Notes: a model not told the origin generated them from the sequence alone. A stretch of DNA of 64,000 nt from JBKCUI01 sp052161625 (GCA_052161625.1 CP197412.1); one strand, 5' to 3'. Positions 1 to 10,134 are shown, numbered from the stretch's first letter. Program-made: numbers and translations.

Positions 1-2732
1 AGGGAGGTCCAAGGGGATTGATCTTTCGACGCGGAGCTTTGGAACCATGCGAATCGGGAGGTGCCGTTTTCTTGGCGATCGATATCGACGATGCGAGGGC
101 TCATCCCCAGGACTTGCGGTTCGTTTGCTTGATAGAGATTGTTGCAGCTCGCATCATCCCCGCCGCGAACACGCAGCGAAACGATTTCGATATCGGACCA
201 GGCATCGCCGGCTGCCGCAAGATTTTCGCGACGGGCCTCGGCATTTCCGAGCTCCGTGTAAATAGGGCTACTGCTCTTGCCCATCCAAACAAAGCCTCCC
301 ATGCCGGGTTCGGTCGGGGTCGCTTGAAAAAGACTCATCGAAAGGATGAGGAACGATGCGATGGCGACCAAAGCGATGGCTAGGATGCTTCGCGCCGGCG
401 CGCGACTGGCGCTGCTGCTCGCGAGCGCGAACTCATTCGGAATGCTATCGGTTCGATGAAGGCGCCGTCGCAGCCGACTCCAGACCCAAACGAGTCCGCA
501 GATCATGAAGAGCATCCCCGCTCCCACAAACGCACCCGCCTGGGCTTGCCCCTGCAACCCGACTCCGACCCCGAGAAGTGCGAGTCCCGCGAGAAGCGAA
601 ATGCCGACGGCGAAGGTGGACCATTTCGAGGTTCGAATCGCGATGCCTGGCTCTTCGAACTTCCCTCGGAGCAGAAGCGTGATCGGGGATTTGGCAATTC
701 GGCGCGACGCGATATAGATGGCCACCAGTGCGGTGCCCCAACTGGCCACCCATCCTGCGATCAAGCTGGTCGGCATGACGTAGTAATCCAAGAAGGAGAC
801 GGTGATGGCGCCGACCCACCAAGTCTTCAATAGGGTGATCATGGCATACGCGTACAGCATGCCCAGGCCGATACCCGCCGTCGCTCCCATCGCCGCCAGA
901 ATCGCTCCCTCGGCCAATAGCAATTTGCGAATGGAGGATCTTGTCCAGCCTGTCGCTGCCAACAACCCCCAATGATTTGCGCGTCGCTCGATGGAGAGCC
1001 GAAACAGCAGAGCGACGAGTAGCAACGCGGCTGCGATCAAAAAGAAACTGAGCGATAGAAAGAGGGCATCAAAAGGAGTCGTGCCGCTGGATCTCGCCAA
1101 TTGTTGTTCGCGGAGTGGTAGCTCCCTCCATCCCAACACGCTCAAGTTGTTTTGAACAATCGACTGCACCTTTGCTTTCACCGATTCTCTCGATGTGTCG
1201 TCGAGGCCATCGAAGCGGATGCTGGTGATAGTTCCAAATCGAGAGCCGAACAACTTCTTGCCTCGCTCAAACGGCATGAACAGTTTGGGAGTCAGCCGAT
1301 GGGAATTCCAGTAATCGTCATCGCGGGAATCGATGGTCCTCTTGAGTGGGAAAGGGGTATCCCATTTGCTGATCGAGTCCTGGTCGGTAATACCCGGAAC
1401 CGTAGGAGTCCATTGCGGATCATTGAACGGAGTCGGAGCTTGCTCGAACGCAGCGGGGCGATTGCGAAGGTAAGGTGTCTTGGGTTCCGTCAAGGGTGCG
1501 ATCGCCACGACGGTCGCTTCAAACTGCTTTTCAATTTCCTCCCCTTCGACCGTTTCGGGTAGGAAATAGTCGATGGTAAGGCGGTCGCCAACCGCTAACT
1601 TCAGCTCGTCGGCCAACCATTGGTTGATAACAATCCATTCATCTCCTTCGGGCTTGGCGATGGGCTCGGCGGATGGATTGGATTGCTTCAGCAGCTCGGC
1701 AATCAATTCCCAGTCGACGGCGCTGATTGTGGAGTAGGGAACGCTGGGGCGGTCTGAGTCTGCAGGCTTTGGGCCGCTCTTTCTCTCGACGTTGTTCGCA
1801 AGATAAGTCAGGATGGGCTTGGGGGAATGGCCCTCTGTCCCTCCAAGGATTTCGTTGGCAATGGTGTCAGGCAGTAGCATTTGGTCGGTGGTGATGTGAT
1901 CGTAATCGATCACGAGCGATTGATCTCGAGGGTTCGATGCTTGGACGCGATCGAACTGAAGCCCCAGATCGGCAAGACCGGGGCGAAAGCGTTCCAATAG
2001 CGAGACCGGCATTGGTTCGGCAACTTGCTCGGTTGAAGCGATCGCCGTGACCATCGCATTGACTTGATCGCCGATCTCGATGGCTTGTTGGATCGCTTTC
2101 TTATCGACGAATGCGTTGACGGGAGGACGTTGATCGCTGCGAAGGGAAAATCGCGCGAGCCCTTCATCGGGCAAAATATCGACGACCTCCCAACGAGGCA
2201 TCACGTAAGTGTCCTGTTCTCGTTTTCCAAGGGCGCTTTCGGCCGGTACCAAAGCGCTGGCAGCGACTCGCAGCGTGATCAAATCGCCGATGCGAACCTG
2301 CAATGTGTCGGCAGCAGATTGGTTAAGAACGACTTGCTCACCGCTGGGACGTTTCGGAGACCGGTGCTCGCTCAACTCCCAGAACGAGGCATCGACTCCC
2401 ATCAAGGTTAATTCGTTCGCCCGGAAAACCTTTTTGCCCTCGTCATTGCGGACTTCGTGTTGAGCGGTGGCTTGCTGCAAATAGATCAGTTCCTGAACAC
2501 TTCCTTGCACCTGAGTCTTGTCGAGCAGAGCGGGGGAGAACCAGCGGGGAGCGAGGAGGATTCGATTGATCTTGCCGATGCGATCGAGCGCAATGTGCCG
2601 GAGCGACCCACGAACGCTATCGCCGACGATCAAAGCGCCGACGATAACGGCGCCCGCGACGGCTACTCCCGCGACTACGGGAATCAAGAGATTTCGAAAA
2701 TGTGCGATCGTTCTGAGAATCAGCGATAGCAT
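1..2732 (-). CDS. ABC transporter permease, FtsX/MacB type (partial, C-terminus outside window)
   Basis: Reading down from the ATG at 2732 the frame stays open to base 1, giving about 910 residues without the true C-terminus. It begins MLSLILRTIAHFRNLLIPVV, a first membrane segment followed by a long extracytoplasmic part. A membrane block near window bases 720-970 includes LLLAEGAILAAMGATAGIG and LLKTWWVGAITVSFLDYYV, typical of the FtsX-fold permease core. Large two-block permeases of this kind are common in planctomycetes and work with a separate MacB/LolD-like ATPase, which is not in the window; substrate unknown. The start overlaps the end of the DUF58 gene by 13 bases, so the two are probably translated from one mRNA. 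Confidence 0.85.
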   Translation of the reverse strand, partial: MLSLILRTIAHFRNLLIPVVAGVAVAGAVIVGALIVGDSVRGSLRHIALDRIGKINRILLAPRWFSPALLDKTQVQGSVQELIYLQQATAQHEVRNDEGKKVFRANELTLMGVDASFWELSEHRSPKRPSGEQVVLNQSAADTLQVRIGDLITLRVAASALVPAESALGKREQDTYVMPRWEVVDILPDEGLARFSLRSDQRPPVNAFVDKKAIQQAIEIGDQVNAMVTAIASTEQVAEPMPVSLLERFRPGLADLGLQFDRVQASNPRDQSLVIDYDHITTDQMLLPDTIANEILGGTEGHSPKPILTYLANNVERKSGPKPADSDRPSVPYSTISAVDWELIAELLKQSNPSAEPIAKPEGDEWIVINQWLADELKLAVGDRLTIDYFLPETVEGEEIEKQFEATVVAIAPLTEPKTPYLRNRPAAFEQAPTPFNDPQWTPTVPGITDQDSISKWDTPFPLKRTIDSRDDDYWNSHRLTPKLFMPFERGKKLFGSRFGTITSIRFDGLDDTSRESVKAKVQSIVQNNLSVLGWRELPLREQQLARSSGTTPFDALFLSLSFFLIAAALLLVALLFRLSIERRANHWGLLAATGWTRSSIRKLLLAEGAILAAMGATAGIGLGMLYAYAMITLLKTWWVGAITVSFLDYYVMPTSLIAGWVASWGTALVAIYIASRRIAKSPITLLLRGKFEEPGIAIRTSKWSTFAVGISLLAGLALLGVGVGLQGQAQAGAFVGAGMLFMICGLVWVWSRLRRRLHRTDSIPNEFALASSSASRAPARSILAIALVAIASFLILSMSLFQATPTEPGMGGFVWMGKSSSPIYTELGNAEARRENLAAAGDAWSDIEIVSLRVRGGDDASCNNLYQANEPQVLGMSPRIVDIDRQENGTSRFAWFQSSASKDQSPWTS

Positions 2733-4120
2733 GGGAGATCCCCCGGGTTGGAGGGTTGGAAGTAAGGGGCGATTTCCTCGTTCGCGACGTTGAGCCAGAT
2801 GAGATTCTTCCAGAAGAGGATGTTGCGATCTTGGCTTGGCGAGCGAATGCTGGGTGCCATCGCTTGGTGCTTGGATCGGGTGCTAACGACGAGCAGATTC
2901 TCCACTCTTCGGTATTCTCCTTCGAGCATCTCGAGGGCCAATGGGAGTCCATCGTTCTCTCCCGCCCGAGCCGTTCCTAATCTGTCGAGCAACGCGGTGT
3001 TTTGGGCCCGCGTTTGAATGCGAACCGCGATGGTCGGTTGGCTGTCGGCGATGGCCATGGTCAAGACCGCATTGTTGGACGAGGCGATTTGGTTCGCGAC
3101 ACTTGCCGCAAACTCGACCGCGAGATCTTCGGTGCTTTCAAACTGTTCTCGTGTTATGCGAGAGGAACTGGTGGGAAAACAGAGATCAAGGACCAGGATG
3201 AATTCGCGACTATCGGACCTTTGAAACTGCTTCACCATCAACTCTCCCAGTCGAGCCGAGGAACGCCAGTGAATCCAGCGCGGACTGTCGCCAGGCTGGT
3301 AGGCTCGCAATCCAAAGAACTCACCTTCGTCCGAAATCGATCGCGATTTACGTTGTTGGACTCCGGTGATCTTTCCTTCAAAGAGCTCGAGCCATCCCGG
3401 GAGAAGTCGACCGATGGCGGGCTGCGCGATAAAGGATGCGGCGCTCGAGCTTTGGAGAAACGACCGCATCAGTCCAAGTGGGAATCGGGTGGAGATCTCT
3501 GTCTCTAAAAATCGATAGTTGCCTCGGCGCTGGACCGTGCAGCGATACTTTTGCGATCGGTGTGCGTGGGGTGGAAGGATAGGGAACAGGAGCCCAATGG
3601 TTTGTGAAACTTGTTTGGCGGTTGCCGAGTTCGGCGCGAAGACGATTCGCTCTTGAACTTGAACCAACCAAGCTCCCAGCCATCGCTTCGGATTGGTCAC
3701 TTCCATCTCGACTTCAAATTCCTTGCGAGCCTGAATCGACTTAGGAAGCCTTCGAAAGGGATGCAGCCCGTAAAGCGTCTTGGCGCAGACCCGCCATTGG
3801 ACGAGCATCAATGCGAGAAGGGTGCCTGCCAAGAAGACGAGCAAGTTCACATCGCGAAGGACCGCTCCGAGAACGATAAAGCAGACCATGAAGGCGAACT
3901 GCCAGCCTTCTCTGGTTAGGCGAGTCGTAACCGGAGTCGCGAATCGGCGCGCCAACCGAAACGCGCGCCAGGGGGATAGAAGCCACGAGCCCCAACCCCG
4001 CATCCGCTCAGGGCCCGCTGCTGTGCCGTCCGCTGTTTTGGAATCTTGGTCCGCAGAAAGGGGAGAGTTCGGATCGGAGATAGGAACCGAATCGTCCGCT
4101 TTCTTATCCGTGAACATCAT
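2720..4120 (-). CDS. DUF58 domain-containing membrane protein
   Basis: 466 residues from the ATG at 4120; an upstream in-frame start at 4168 would overlap moxR by 31 bases and looks less natural. Two adjacent hydrophobic helices lie near residues 55-95 (GWQFAFMVCFIVLGAVLRDV, LLVFLAGTLLALMLVQW). The DUF58 signature follows in the middle (FFGLRAYQPGDSPRWIHWRS, then LGELMVKQF), in a von Willebrand A-like fold. DUF58 proteins pair almost universally with MoxR ATPases, as here (17 bases downstream of moxR), and are thought to help assemble or activate envelope complexes. The exact client is unknown. Confidence 0.9.
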   Translation of the reverse strand: MMFTDKKADDSVPISDPNSPLSADQDSKTADGTAAGPERMRGWGSWLLSPWRAFRLARRFATPVTTRLTREGWQFAFMVCFIVLGAVLRDVNLLVFLAGTLLALMLVQWRVCAKTLYGLHPFRRLPKSIQARKEFEVEMEVTNPKRWLGAWLVQVQERIVFAPNSATAKQVSQTIGLLFPILPPHAHRSQKYRCTVQRRGNYRFLETEISTRFPLGLMRSFLQSSSAASFIAQPAIGRLLPGWLELFEGKITGVQQRKSRSISDEGEFFGLRAYQPGDSPRWIHWRSSARLGELMVKQFQRSDSREFILVLDLCFPTSSSRITREQFESTEDLAVEFAASVANQIASSNNAVLTMAIADSQPTIAVRIQTRAQNTALLDRLGTARAGENDGLPLALEMLEGEYRRVENLLVVSTRSKHQAMAPSIRSPSQDRNILFWKNLIWLNVANEEIAPYFQPSNPGDLPCYR

Positions 4121-4137
4121 GGAATGTGCAAGCCTGA

Positions 4138-5073
4138 TCAAAGGGGTACATCGACATTGCGCAAACATCGCTCGATGATCGCTTCCGCAGTCGAGCGTTC
4201 GCTACCCGCTGTGAACCCGCGAGGCATGATACGGTGAGCTAGGACGGGAATGGCTAACGATTTGACGTCATCGGGAACGACATACCTGCGACCAGAGGTC
4301 AAAGCATGCGCTTGCGCGGCGCGGTAGAAAGCGATCGTGCCCCGCGTGCTGACGCCGACCTGGATCTCATTGCTACGACGCGTCTGTTCGACAATCTCGA
4401 GCAAGTAATCGATGACGGTATCTTCGACGGTGATCGCTCGAGTCTGTTGTTGAAGTGTTTTGATTTCATCGATCGATGCGACCGGTTTCAGCGTGTCGAC
4501 AGGCTCACCACTTTGGTGAGACTTCAGGACGTTCTTTTCGGCATCGCGTCCTGGATAGCCCACATCGATGCGCATGATGAAGCGATCGAGTTGGCTCTCG
4601 GGGAGAATATAGGTTCCTTCGAACTCGAAGGGATTCTGGGTAGCGATTACGAGGAACGGATCGGGGAGCGGGTAGGTCTTTCCGTCGACGCTCGCCTGAT
4701 GTTCGCTCATCGCTTCGAGGAGGGCGCTCTGCGTTCGGGGAGGTGCTCGATTGATTTCATCCCCCAACACGACATTGGCAAAAATCGGACCGGGGGAGAA
4801 TTTGAACTCCCCGTTGTGGTAAATGCTGCTGCCGATGATGTCGGAGGGAAGAAGGTCCGGAGTGAATTGCACGCGAGTGAATTTACCATCGATGCTTTTC
4901 GCAATCGATTTCGCCAAGAGCGTTTTGCCAACACCCGGTACGTCTTCCAGTAAAAGATGCTCTCCGGCGAGCAACGCAATCAGAATGCGGCGAACCACTT
5001 CCTTTTTGCCAAGAACGACCGACTCGATGTTTTGTTCCAGTCGAATCAGAACCGGAGGTATTTCATTAGCCAT
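4138..5073 (-). CDS. MoxR family AAA+ ATPase
   Basis: 311 residues, the usual length for MoxR. Walker A is LLEDVPGVGKTLLAKSIAKS near residues 36-55; Walker B is VVLGDEINRAPPRTQSALLE near 100-120, with sensor 1 in FLVIATQNPFEFEGTY. The C-terminal lid domain carries STRGTIAFYRAAQAHAL and ends near the conserved arginine region. MoxR proteins are chaperone-like ATPases acting with DUF58 and VWA proteins. First gene of the moxR-DUF58-permease unit. The 228 bases upstream hold no gene and should contain its promoter. Confidence 0.95.
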   Translation of the reverse strand: MANEIPPVLIRLEQNIESVVLGKKEVVRRILIALLAGEHLLLEDVPGVGKTLLAKSIAKSIDGKFTRVQFTPDLLPSDIIGSSIYHNGEFKFSPGPIFANVVLGDEINRAPPRTQSALLEAMSEHQASVDGKTYPLPDPFLVIATQNPFEFEGTYILPESQLDRFIMRIDVGYPGRDAEKNVLKSHQSGEPVDTLKPVASIDEIKTLQQQTRAITVEDTVIDYLLEIVEQTRRSNEIQVGVSTRGTIAFYRAAQAHALTSGRRYVVPDDVKSLAIPVLAHRIMPRGFTAGSERSTAEAIIERCLRNVDVPL

Positions 5074-5301
5074 GCCATACCGAGGGGTAAGAGGAACCGA
5101 GCGAACGCAAAGGTCGACACGGTACTGGGGGAGCGATCGCGGTGAGGATTCGCTCGAAAGTGCCTCGATATTGTAGTGATAAAGTAAAGGAAGCGAAGAA
5201 CCTGGTCAGAGTGCCGGTTTGTATAAGGTGATGTTGTACAAGAAGGGTGGCTTTGCAGGAGCCAGTATCGTCACTGCAGCTTCACCCAAAAGATTGGTTC
5301 C

Positions 5302-6141
5302 CTAGGCCGCTGCGCGCGCTCGAGTGTCGGTGTCAATTTCTTTTTGTTCCGAAGGCTCGCTCCAAGTCGGATCGTAGCGGAGCCAGTAATCACGAACCCA
5401 GTCGACCGGGCCAAATCCGAATTTTCTCTTTGTTCCCCATCGGTAATCTCCCAACGGGACGACATCGACCGGACGCGGCTTGCCATGGAAGACCACGATC
5501 TTTGCCCGTTTGGGCTCTCGAATGCGAGGAAACAAACGATTGAGTGGGTAGTACTTCATGCAGTGCCACTTGAAACTAGCCGTCCAGGCAACCGGCCAAT
5601 AGGTGCGCTCGGGAACATGCTCGGTTAGGAAGTCCTGGTCGAGCAGGTATCGCGACGGAATGGTCTTGTCCGCCATGAACTTCTCGTAGAGGCCCGATTG
5701 TTCCTTGGGCATAAAGCCAAGGATCGAGCCTTGGACTCCTCGGTCGGGGCGAAGGGACGAGGGGAGAAGATTCCAGAGCGTTGGGTTCCATTCCCTGAGA
5801 ACATGCAGCCCTGGTTTGGAACGGATCTGCTCAAAAAACGGATCGAGACTCGATCGAACGAGCACATCGAGATCCAGATAGAGGGCAGGTTCATCAGGCG
5901 GCAATACGCCAGGGGCAAAGATGGAAAGTTTGGGCCAGCAACCCAACTTCTGATGCGCCAAAGGGAGCCCCATGTCAGGCATTCGAATCCCCTCGATGTC
6001 CGAATCGAGCCCCCCCAGATTGTCGGTCACGCACACAAATCGATGGGGTTGGTGCAAGTTCGCCGCGACCGCGTTCTTGAGAAGCCGAACATAGGACACC
6101 GGAAAGGCATCGAGCCAGCGGGTGCAGACGACAGTGACCAT
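5302..6141 (-). CDS. Glycosyltransferase-like protein (GT-A fold, DxD)
   Basis: 279 residues, starting at the ATG at 6141 with AAGGA six bases upstream. It opens MVTVVCTRWLDAFPVSYVRL, and has FVCVTDNLGGLDSDIEGI followed by ALYLDLDVLVRSSLDPFFEQ; the DLDV matches the metal- and nucleotide-sugar-binding DxD motif of GT-A enzymes. A later GVQGSILGF and DQDFLTEH fit the acceptor side of family-8-like transferases. No membrane segment or signal peptide, so cytoplasmic or peripheral. Sugar donor and acceptor cannot be told. It stands alone, divergent from the next gene. Confidence 0.7.
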   Translation of the reverse strand: MVTVVCTRWLDAFPVSYVRLLKNAVAANLHQPHRFVCVTDNLGGLDSDIEGIRMPDMGLPLAHQKLGCWPKLSIFAPGVLPPDEPALYLDLDVLVRSSLDPFFEQIRSKPGLHVLREWNPTLWNLLPSSLRPDRGVQGSILGFMPKEQSGLYEKFMADKTIPSRYLLDQDFLTEHVPERTYWPVAWTASFKWHCMKYYPLNRLFPRIREPKRAKIVVFHGKPRPVDVVPLGDYRWGTKRKFGFGPVDWVRDYWLRYDPTWSEPSEQKEIDTDTRARAAA

Positions 6142-6355
6142 GGTATTCCTTTACTTCGGCATCGACGATCTAAGCCCCGGCATTATTCAAAAACTCACAG
6201 ATCCCCGTCAACCTCGGTAAGCCATCTCACGTGCGAATCGACCCAGAATCCACAAAGAAAATTCTCGGTTAGGGGTATCGAAACGGACTCTCCGGGCCGT
6301 ATGCTACCGAAGTGTGAACATTGGCCCGAGACCTCGATCTTTCCTGTTTTTTGCC

Positions 6356-7753
6356 ATGTCCAAGTCGACCAAGCTGACCATCGTTGATGCAGAATCTGAG
6401 AAGTTTCCTTTTGTCTACCGAACTCCCTTGAAGTTCGGCGGACGGGTGGTCAAGGACGTCACCGTATTCCGCACCAGCCTCACGATCGAGGACAAGGCGA
6501 AGAAGAAGACCGCGGTTGGCATGGGCGAAATGACCATGGGGACAGCGTGGGCTTGGCCGAGCAAACAGCTCTCGCCAGAGATGGCGCTCCGAACCGTGAT
6601 CACCTTGGCGGATCGGATTGTTCAGGCTCTTCCGGAACTGGAACCTGCCTCCCACCCACTCCACTTTTGGACGCAGATCAAAACCATCGCGAAGGCCAAG
6701 GCTGCGGAACTCGCGGAAGCGATGAAGCTCACCGAACCGATTCCCGACTTGGCAATCGCATTGGCCGCTTCCACCGCCGATATCGCCCTGCACGATGCCT
6801 ATGGTCGCTTGAACAACGCCAACGCCTTCGACTGCTTGACCCCCGATCACATCGGAGGGGACTTGTCTCCCTGGTTGGGAGAGGACTTCGTCGGCAAACA
6901 CTTCCAAGACGCGATCTTGAGCAAGCCGACTTCGACGCTCGCTCTGTATCACTTGGTCGGTTCGTTGGACCCGCTATCGACTGCGGACCTGAACAAGCCG
7001 ATTGGGGATGGACTCCCCGAAACATTAGAGGAATGGATCCGCACCCAGCACCTTTCGCACTTGAAGATCAAACTGACGGGCCAAGACCTCGATGCCGATG
7101 TGGGACGGTTGGTCGAAATCGAGAGGATCGCGATGCGAGTTGCTCCCACCCGCATTTGGTCCTACTCGATGGACTTCAACGAAGCATGTGAGAACGAAGA
7201 TTACGTCATCGATTTCTTGGAGCGAATTGATCGGTTAGCACGCGAAGCGATTGGAAAGCTTCACTACATCGAGCAGCCGATGGGGCGGGATCTCCGCGCC
7301 CGCAAAGAAGTCACCATGCACCGCGTCAGCCGACTCAAGCCGGTTGTGATCGATGAGTCCCTCACCGATCTGGACGCCTTCATGTTCGCCAAACAACAAG
7401 GCTATTCGGGAATCGCGATCAAGGCGTGTAAGGGGCTGAGCGACTCGCTCCTTTTCGCTGCTGCCGCCAAGAACTACGGCATGAAGTGCTATGTGCAAGA
7501 CCTCACCTGCGTAGGGGCTTCGTTCCTGACATCCGCCTCGTTGGCCTCCCGCATCGCGGGCTTGACCGCCGTCGAAGGGAATGGGCGACAATATTGCCCG
7601 GCAGGAAACAAAGATTGGGAGTCGCTTTACCGCCCCATGTTCAAAGTTTTAGGGGGAGTTGTGCCGACGGAACTATTGGGAGGCGTGGGACTCGGTTTCG
7701 CTTGGCCTCGCAATTTGCTTTCTAAAAAGTATGCGTCGCTCGCGCAAGGCTAA
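6356..7753 (+). CDS. Enolase-superfamily protein (mandelate racemase / muconate lactonizing type)
   Basis: 465 residues from the ATG at 6356 (MSKSTKLTIVDAE); an in-frame ATG at 6314 would add 14 residues. The barrel residues are visible in order: KxK at LKIKLTG near 240-246, metal acidic residues in WSYSMDFNEAC, YIEQPMGRD and VVIDESLTD, and a late lysine in SGIAIKACKG near 360. This pattern fits the superfamily, which abstracts a proton alpha to a carboxylate. The protein is longer than a typical dipeptide epimerase or muconate cycloisomerase (about 370) and has a long N-terminal capping domain, so the substrate is not predicted. Confidence 0.8.
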   Translation: MSKSTKLTIVDAESEKFPFVYRTPLKFGGRVVKDVTVFRTSLTIEDKAKKKTAVGMGEMTMGTAWAWPSKQLSPEMALRTVITLADRIVQALPELEPASHPLHFWTQIKTIAKAKAAELAEAMKLTEPIPDLAIALAASTADIALHDAYGRLNNANAFDCLTPDHIGGDLSPWLGEDFVGKHFQDAILSKPTSTLALYHLVGSLDPLSTADLNKPIGDGLPETLEEWIRTQHLSHLKIKLTGQDLDADVGRLVEIERIAMRVAPTRIWSYSMDFNEACENEDYVIDFLERIDRLAREAIGKLHYIEQPMGRDLRARKEVTMHRVSRLKPVVIDESLTDLDAFMFAKQQGYSGIAIKACKGLSDSLLFAAAAKNYGMKCYVQDLTCVGASFLTSASLASRIAGLTAVEGNGRQYCPAGNKDWESLYRPMFKVLGGVVPTELLGGVGLGFAWPRNLLSKKYASLAQG

Positions 7754-7797
7754 GGGAGCGAGCCTCGCATTCTTGTGTTGACGCAATCTCAAAGAGC

Positions 7798-8535
7798 TTG
7801 AAAAGCGTGGATTCCATACGTTCTTGTATTGTTGCACCCGGGAAAACTCCCGATACGGTCATTGCCCCGGATGGGGCTGTTAGGAAAATCCCAACAGGAT
7901 GGGAATTGCTCCCCCCAGGGGACGCCGGGCTGACTCGACGTGTCAAAGCGGCTACCGATACGTGGACCGTTCAAGTCAAAAAAGGCCGGAAGATCTTCTC
8001 ACAAGGGGTCTGGGCCGCTGCGAGCGTCATCGCCGCTAAACGCGCGGAACTAGAGAAGGAGCGAGCTACGGAGGCTTACGCCAAGCGGAAGCAATCCGAT
8101 CAAGCTCGGCGCGAACGCAAGCAAGAAGCCTACGTGGAAAGCTTTGAATCCACCGTTTTTCGCTTTCTCGATTTCCATCCCAGTCACCTGGAAACGGCCA
8201 AGAATTTGGCCAAGGCGGTCTCCGACCACGCGACCCCTGTCGGGAGCGGAACCGTCGCCAGAACCGAACGAATCCCCATCGAAGAACGCGCCGAAGCAGC
8301 CGTCATCGCTTGGATGCGCCACCAAACGACCGCTTACGACAACATGAAAATTCCCCGCGTGCGTGGCGAGCGTCGCGAAGTCCGACGCATGCTCGCCCAA
8401 CGGTCCCGGCAATTGCTAGAATCGTACCGCAGGGGGGAATCTGTCCCAGCCAAGAGCTGTCCTTTACAATCAGCCCTCCAACAGCCCCCCGCACACAACC
8501 ACAACAGGTCCAATGTACCACCAAACGATTGTTAA
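7798..8535 (+). CDS. DUF2293 domain-containing protein
   Basis: 245 residues if translated from the TTG at 7798 (AAAGAG lies just upstream); a GTG at 7807 is an equally possible start. The N-terminal half has WELLPPGDAGLTRRVKAATD and VKKGRKIFSQGVWA. The second half is a lysine- and arginine-rich helical DUF2293 domain (AEAAVIAWMRHQTTAYDNMK, then REVRRMLAQRSRQLLE). Function of the family is unknown; the basic charge suggests nucleic-acid contact. The end overlaps the start of the phosphogluconolactonase gene by 23 bases, so they are probably cotranscribed. Confidence 0.75.
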   Translation: MKSVDSIRSCIVAPGKTPDTVIAPDGAVRKIPTGWELLPPGDAGLTRRVKAATDTWTVQVKKGRKIFSQGVWAAASVIAAKRAELEKERATEAYAKRKQSDQARRERKQEAYVESFESTVFRFLDFHPSHLETAKNLAKAVSDHATPVGSGTVARTERIPIEERAEAAVIAWMRHQTTAYDNMKIPRVRGERREVRRMLAQRSRQLLESYRRGESVPAKSCPLQSALQQPPAHNHNRSNVPPNDC

Positions 8536-9271
8536 AACGAACGCGGAGGATGTCGCGCTTGCTGCCAAGGATTGGTTGATCGAAACGATTCAAGAATCCA
8601 TCGCGACCCGGGGCTATTGCAGTATCGCCTTGTCCGGTGGCTCCACCCCGAAGCGTCTCTATCAACTGTTGGCCGAATCGTCGCTGAAAGAATTGGATTG
8701 GTCGAAGGTGACATTGATTTGGGGGGATGAACGCAACGTCCCACACGATCACGTCGATAGCAACTACAAGATGGTGCGCGAAGCTTGGCTCGATCGGATC
8801 GACCCTCGCAACAGCGAACAACTCCCCCACGCATTCCCCGTGCAAATCTCCGTCAATTCTCCCGACCGAGCCGCCGCAGAATACGAACTGCAGATCCGCC
8901 GGGCGATCGATCCGAAAGGGGAATACGCAAACGATTTCCCGCCGATCGATATCGTCTTGCTCGGCCTCGGCGACGATGCGCATACCGCATCCCTTTTTCC
9001 CGAAACCGACGCGCTCGAAGAGACGAGCCGACTGTTTGTCGCCAATTACGTCCCCAAATTCGCGGCGTATCGACTAACCCTCACTGCCCCGATGATCAAT
9101 TCGGCGAGGAACGTCGCTTTCCTGGTTTGTGGCATCTCCAAACGACCCGCCCTCGAAGTCGTTCTTCATGGCCCTCGCTACCCGAGTGAATACCCTGCAC
9201 AACTCGTTGAACCGAAGCATGGGCGTATGCTCTGGTTCCTCGACTCCGCGGCGAATCCAGACCAATCGTAG
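8513..9271 (+). CDS. pgl: 6-phosphogluconolactonase
   Basis: 252 residues, normal length for the DevB/SOL-type enzyme, which hydrolyses 6-phosphoglucono-lactone to 6-phosphogluconate in the oxidative pentose phosphate pathway. Hallmarks seen: ALSGGSTPKRLYQLL near residues 38-52, WGDERNVPHDHVDSNYKM near 69-87 and VLLGLGDDAHTASLFPET near 143-160. The protein is cytosolic. No glucose-6-phosphate dehydrogenase gene is in the window. The preceding DUF2293 gene overlaps its start. Confidence 0.93.
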   Translation: MYHQTIVKTNAEDVALAAKDWLIETIQESIATRGYCSIALSGGSTPKRLYQLLAESSLKELDWSKVTLIWGDERNVPHDHVDSNYKMVREAWLDRIDPRNSEQLPHAFPVQISVNSPDRAAAEYELQIRRAIDPKGEYANDFPPIDIVLLGLGDDAHTASLFPETDALEETSRLFVANYVPKFAAYRLTLTAPMINSARNVAFLVCGISKRPALEVVLHGPRYPSEYPAQLVEPKHGRMLWFLDSAANPDQS

Positions 9272-9287
9272 GATGAGCCGCAACGCT

Positions 9288-9749
9288 CTAGCGGAATGTT
9301 AAGTAGCCAGCCAACCCGACTTGAAACACACTAACACCGAATCCCACGGCATGCCCCATGTCCCCCTTCCATCGGACCAATGCGTGGATCGTCGCAACAA
9401 CCACACAAGTTCCCAACCCCTTCAAGATCAAAAACGGTAGCACGTCGGGGGGCTGGTCCAAGTAGTACATCGGTGCATCTTTTAGATTCATCAACCAGCG
9501 TCCGACCGGGTTGACTTCCATTTGCGGAAGTGAACTTGCGTACTTGATGGTGAGAAAAATGTCGTAAATGGCCACCGACGCAATCACGCTCGCATAAAGC
9601 CAGCATGCTGTTGCCGATCGAAACCAAAAGGCGCGAAGCCGACCGACATACTCTCCAAGTATCATTGCTCCCTGCTCGTACCAACCCTTCACCTCGGCTT
9701 GCAAGCCCGGGTACTCCAGCTCGGCGGTACGGATACTGATGGTCTCCAC
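9288..9749 (-). CDS. Small membrane protein, DUF5658-like
   Basis: 153 residues from a GTG at 9749 with GAGGAG seven bases upstream. After a soluble N-terminus of about 45 residues there are three hydrophobic segments: ACWLYASVIASVAIYDIFLT, DVLPFLILKGLGTCVVVATI and AVGFGVSVFQVGLAGYLTF. The pairing of an Asp at the end of the first helix with EVNPVGRWL in the loop is like DUF5658. Function unknown. It converges on pgl with only 16 bases between stop codons. Confidence 0.6.
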   Translation of the reverse strand: METISIRTAELEYPGLQAEVKGWYEQGAMILGEYVGRLRAFWFRSATACWLYASVIASVAIYDIFLTIKYASSLPQMEVNPVGRWLMNLKDAPMYYLDQPPDVLPFLILKGLGTCVVVATIHALVRWKGDMGHAVGFGVSVFQVGLAGYLTFR

Positions 9750-10134
9750 TATGTTCTCCTCAATCGAACGGGTCGCAGTCGCAAACTGCTAAGAATCCAA
9801 TGCGATTCGTGTGCCACCGACTCCTGCCACTCGCAGGCAGAATCTCCTACACGCATCAATGCGCACGAGAACATGACTCAAGGGGATTTTAATTCCCGTT
9901 GAAGGTGGATCTTTTTTGTTTTCTTGATCTGCGGCGAAGGGATCAGGTCGGGCGACGCTGCGCGGAAAAATAGCACCCGGAACCCCATCCAAACTCACCA
10001 ACCACCCTCCCTCTGTCCGGTAATGCGGTAGAATTAATCTTTTAAGGGTGCTTAAAGTGTCGCTAGAAGGTCTGGGTGAAGCGAAGCAGGGGTGCTCGGA
10101 TATTGCGCACGTCGGTCCACCGGTTGGTAAGGGG
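9750..10134. other. Intergenic region, no gene seen
   Basis: 385 bases between the start of the small membrane protein and the end of trpF. It should hold the promoter of the membrane protein and the 3' end of the trpF transcript. A short imperfect hairpin (GGGGATTTTAATTCCC near 9880) is followed by a T-rich stretch, but is too weak to call a terminator. Confidence 0.4.

Noticed and set aside
445..972. 175-residue minus-strand frame within the permease
   Set aside because: It is out of phase with the permease frame, which carries the membrane segments.
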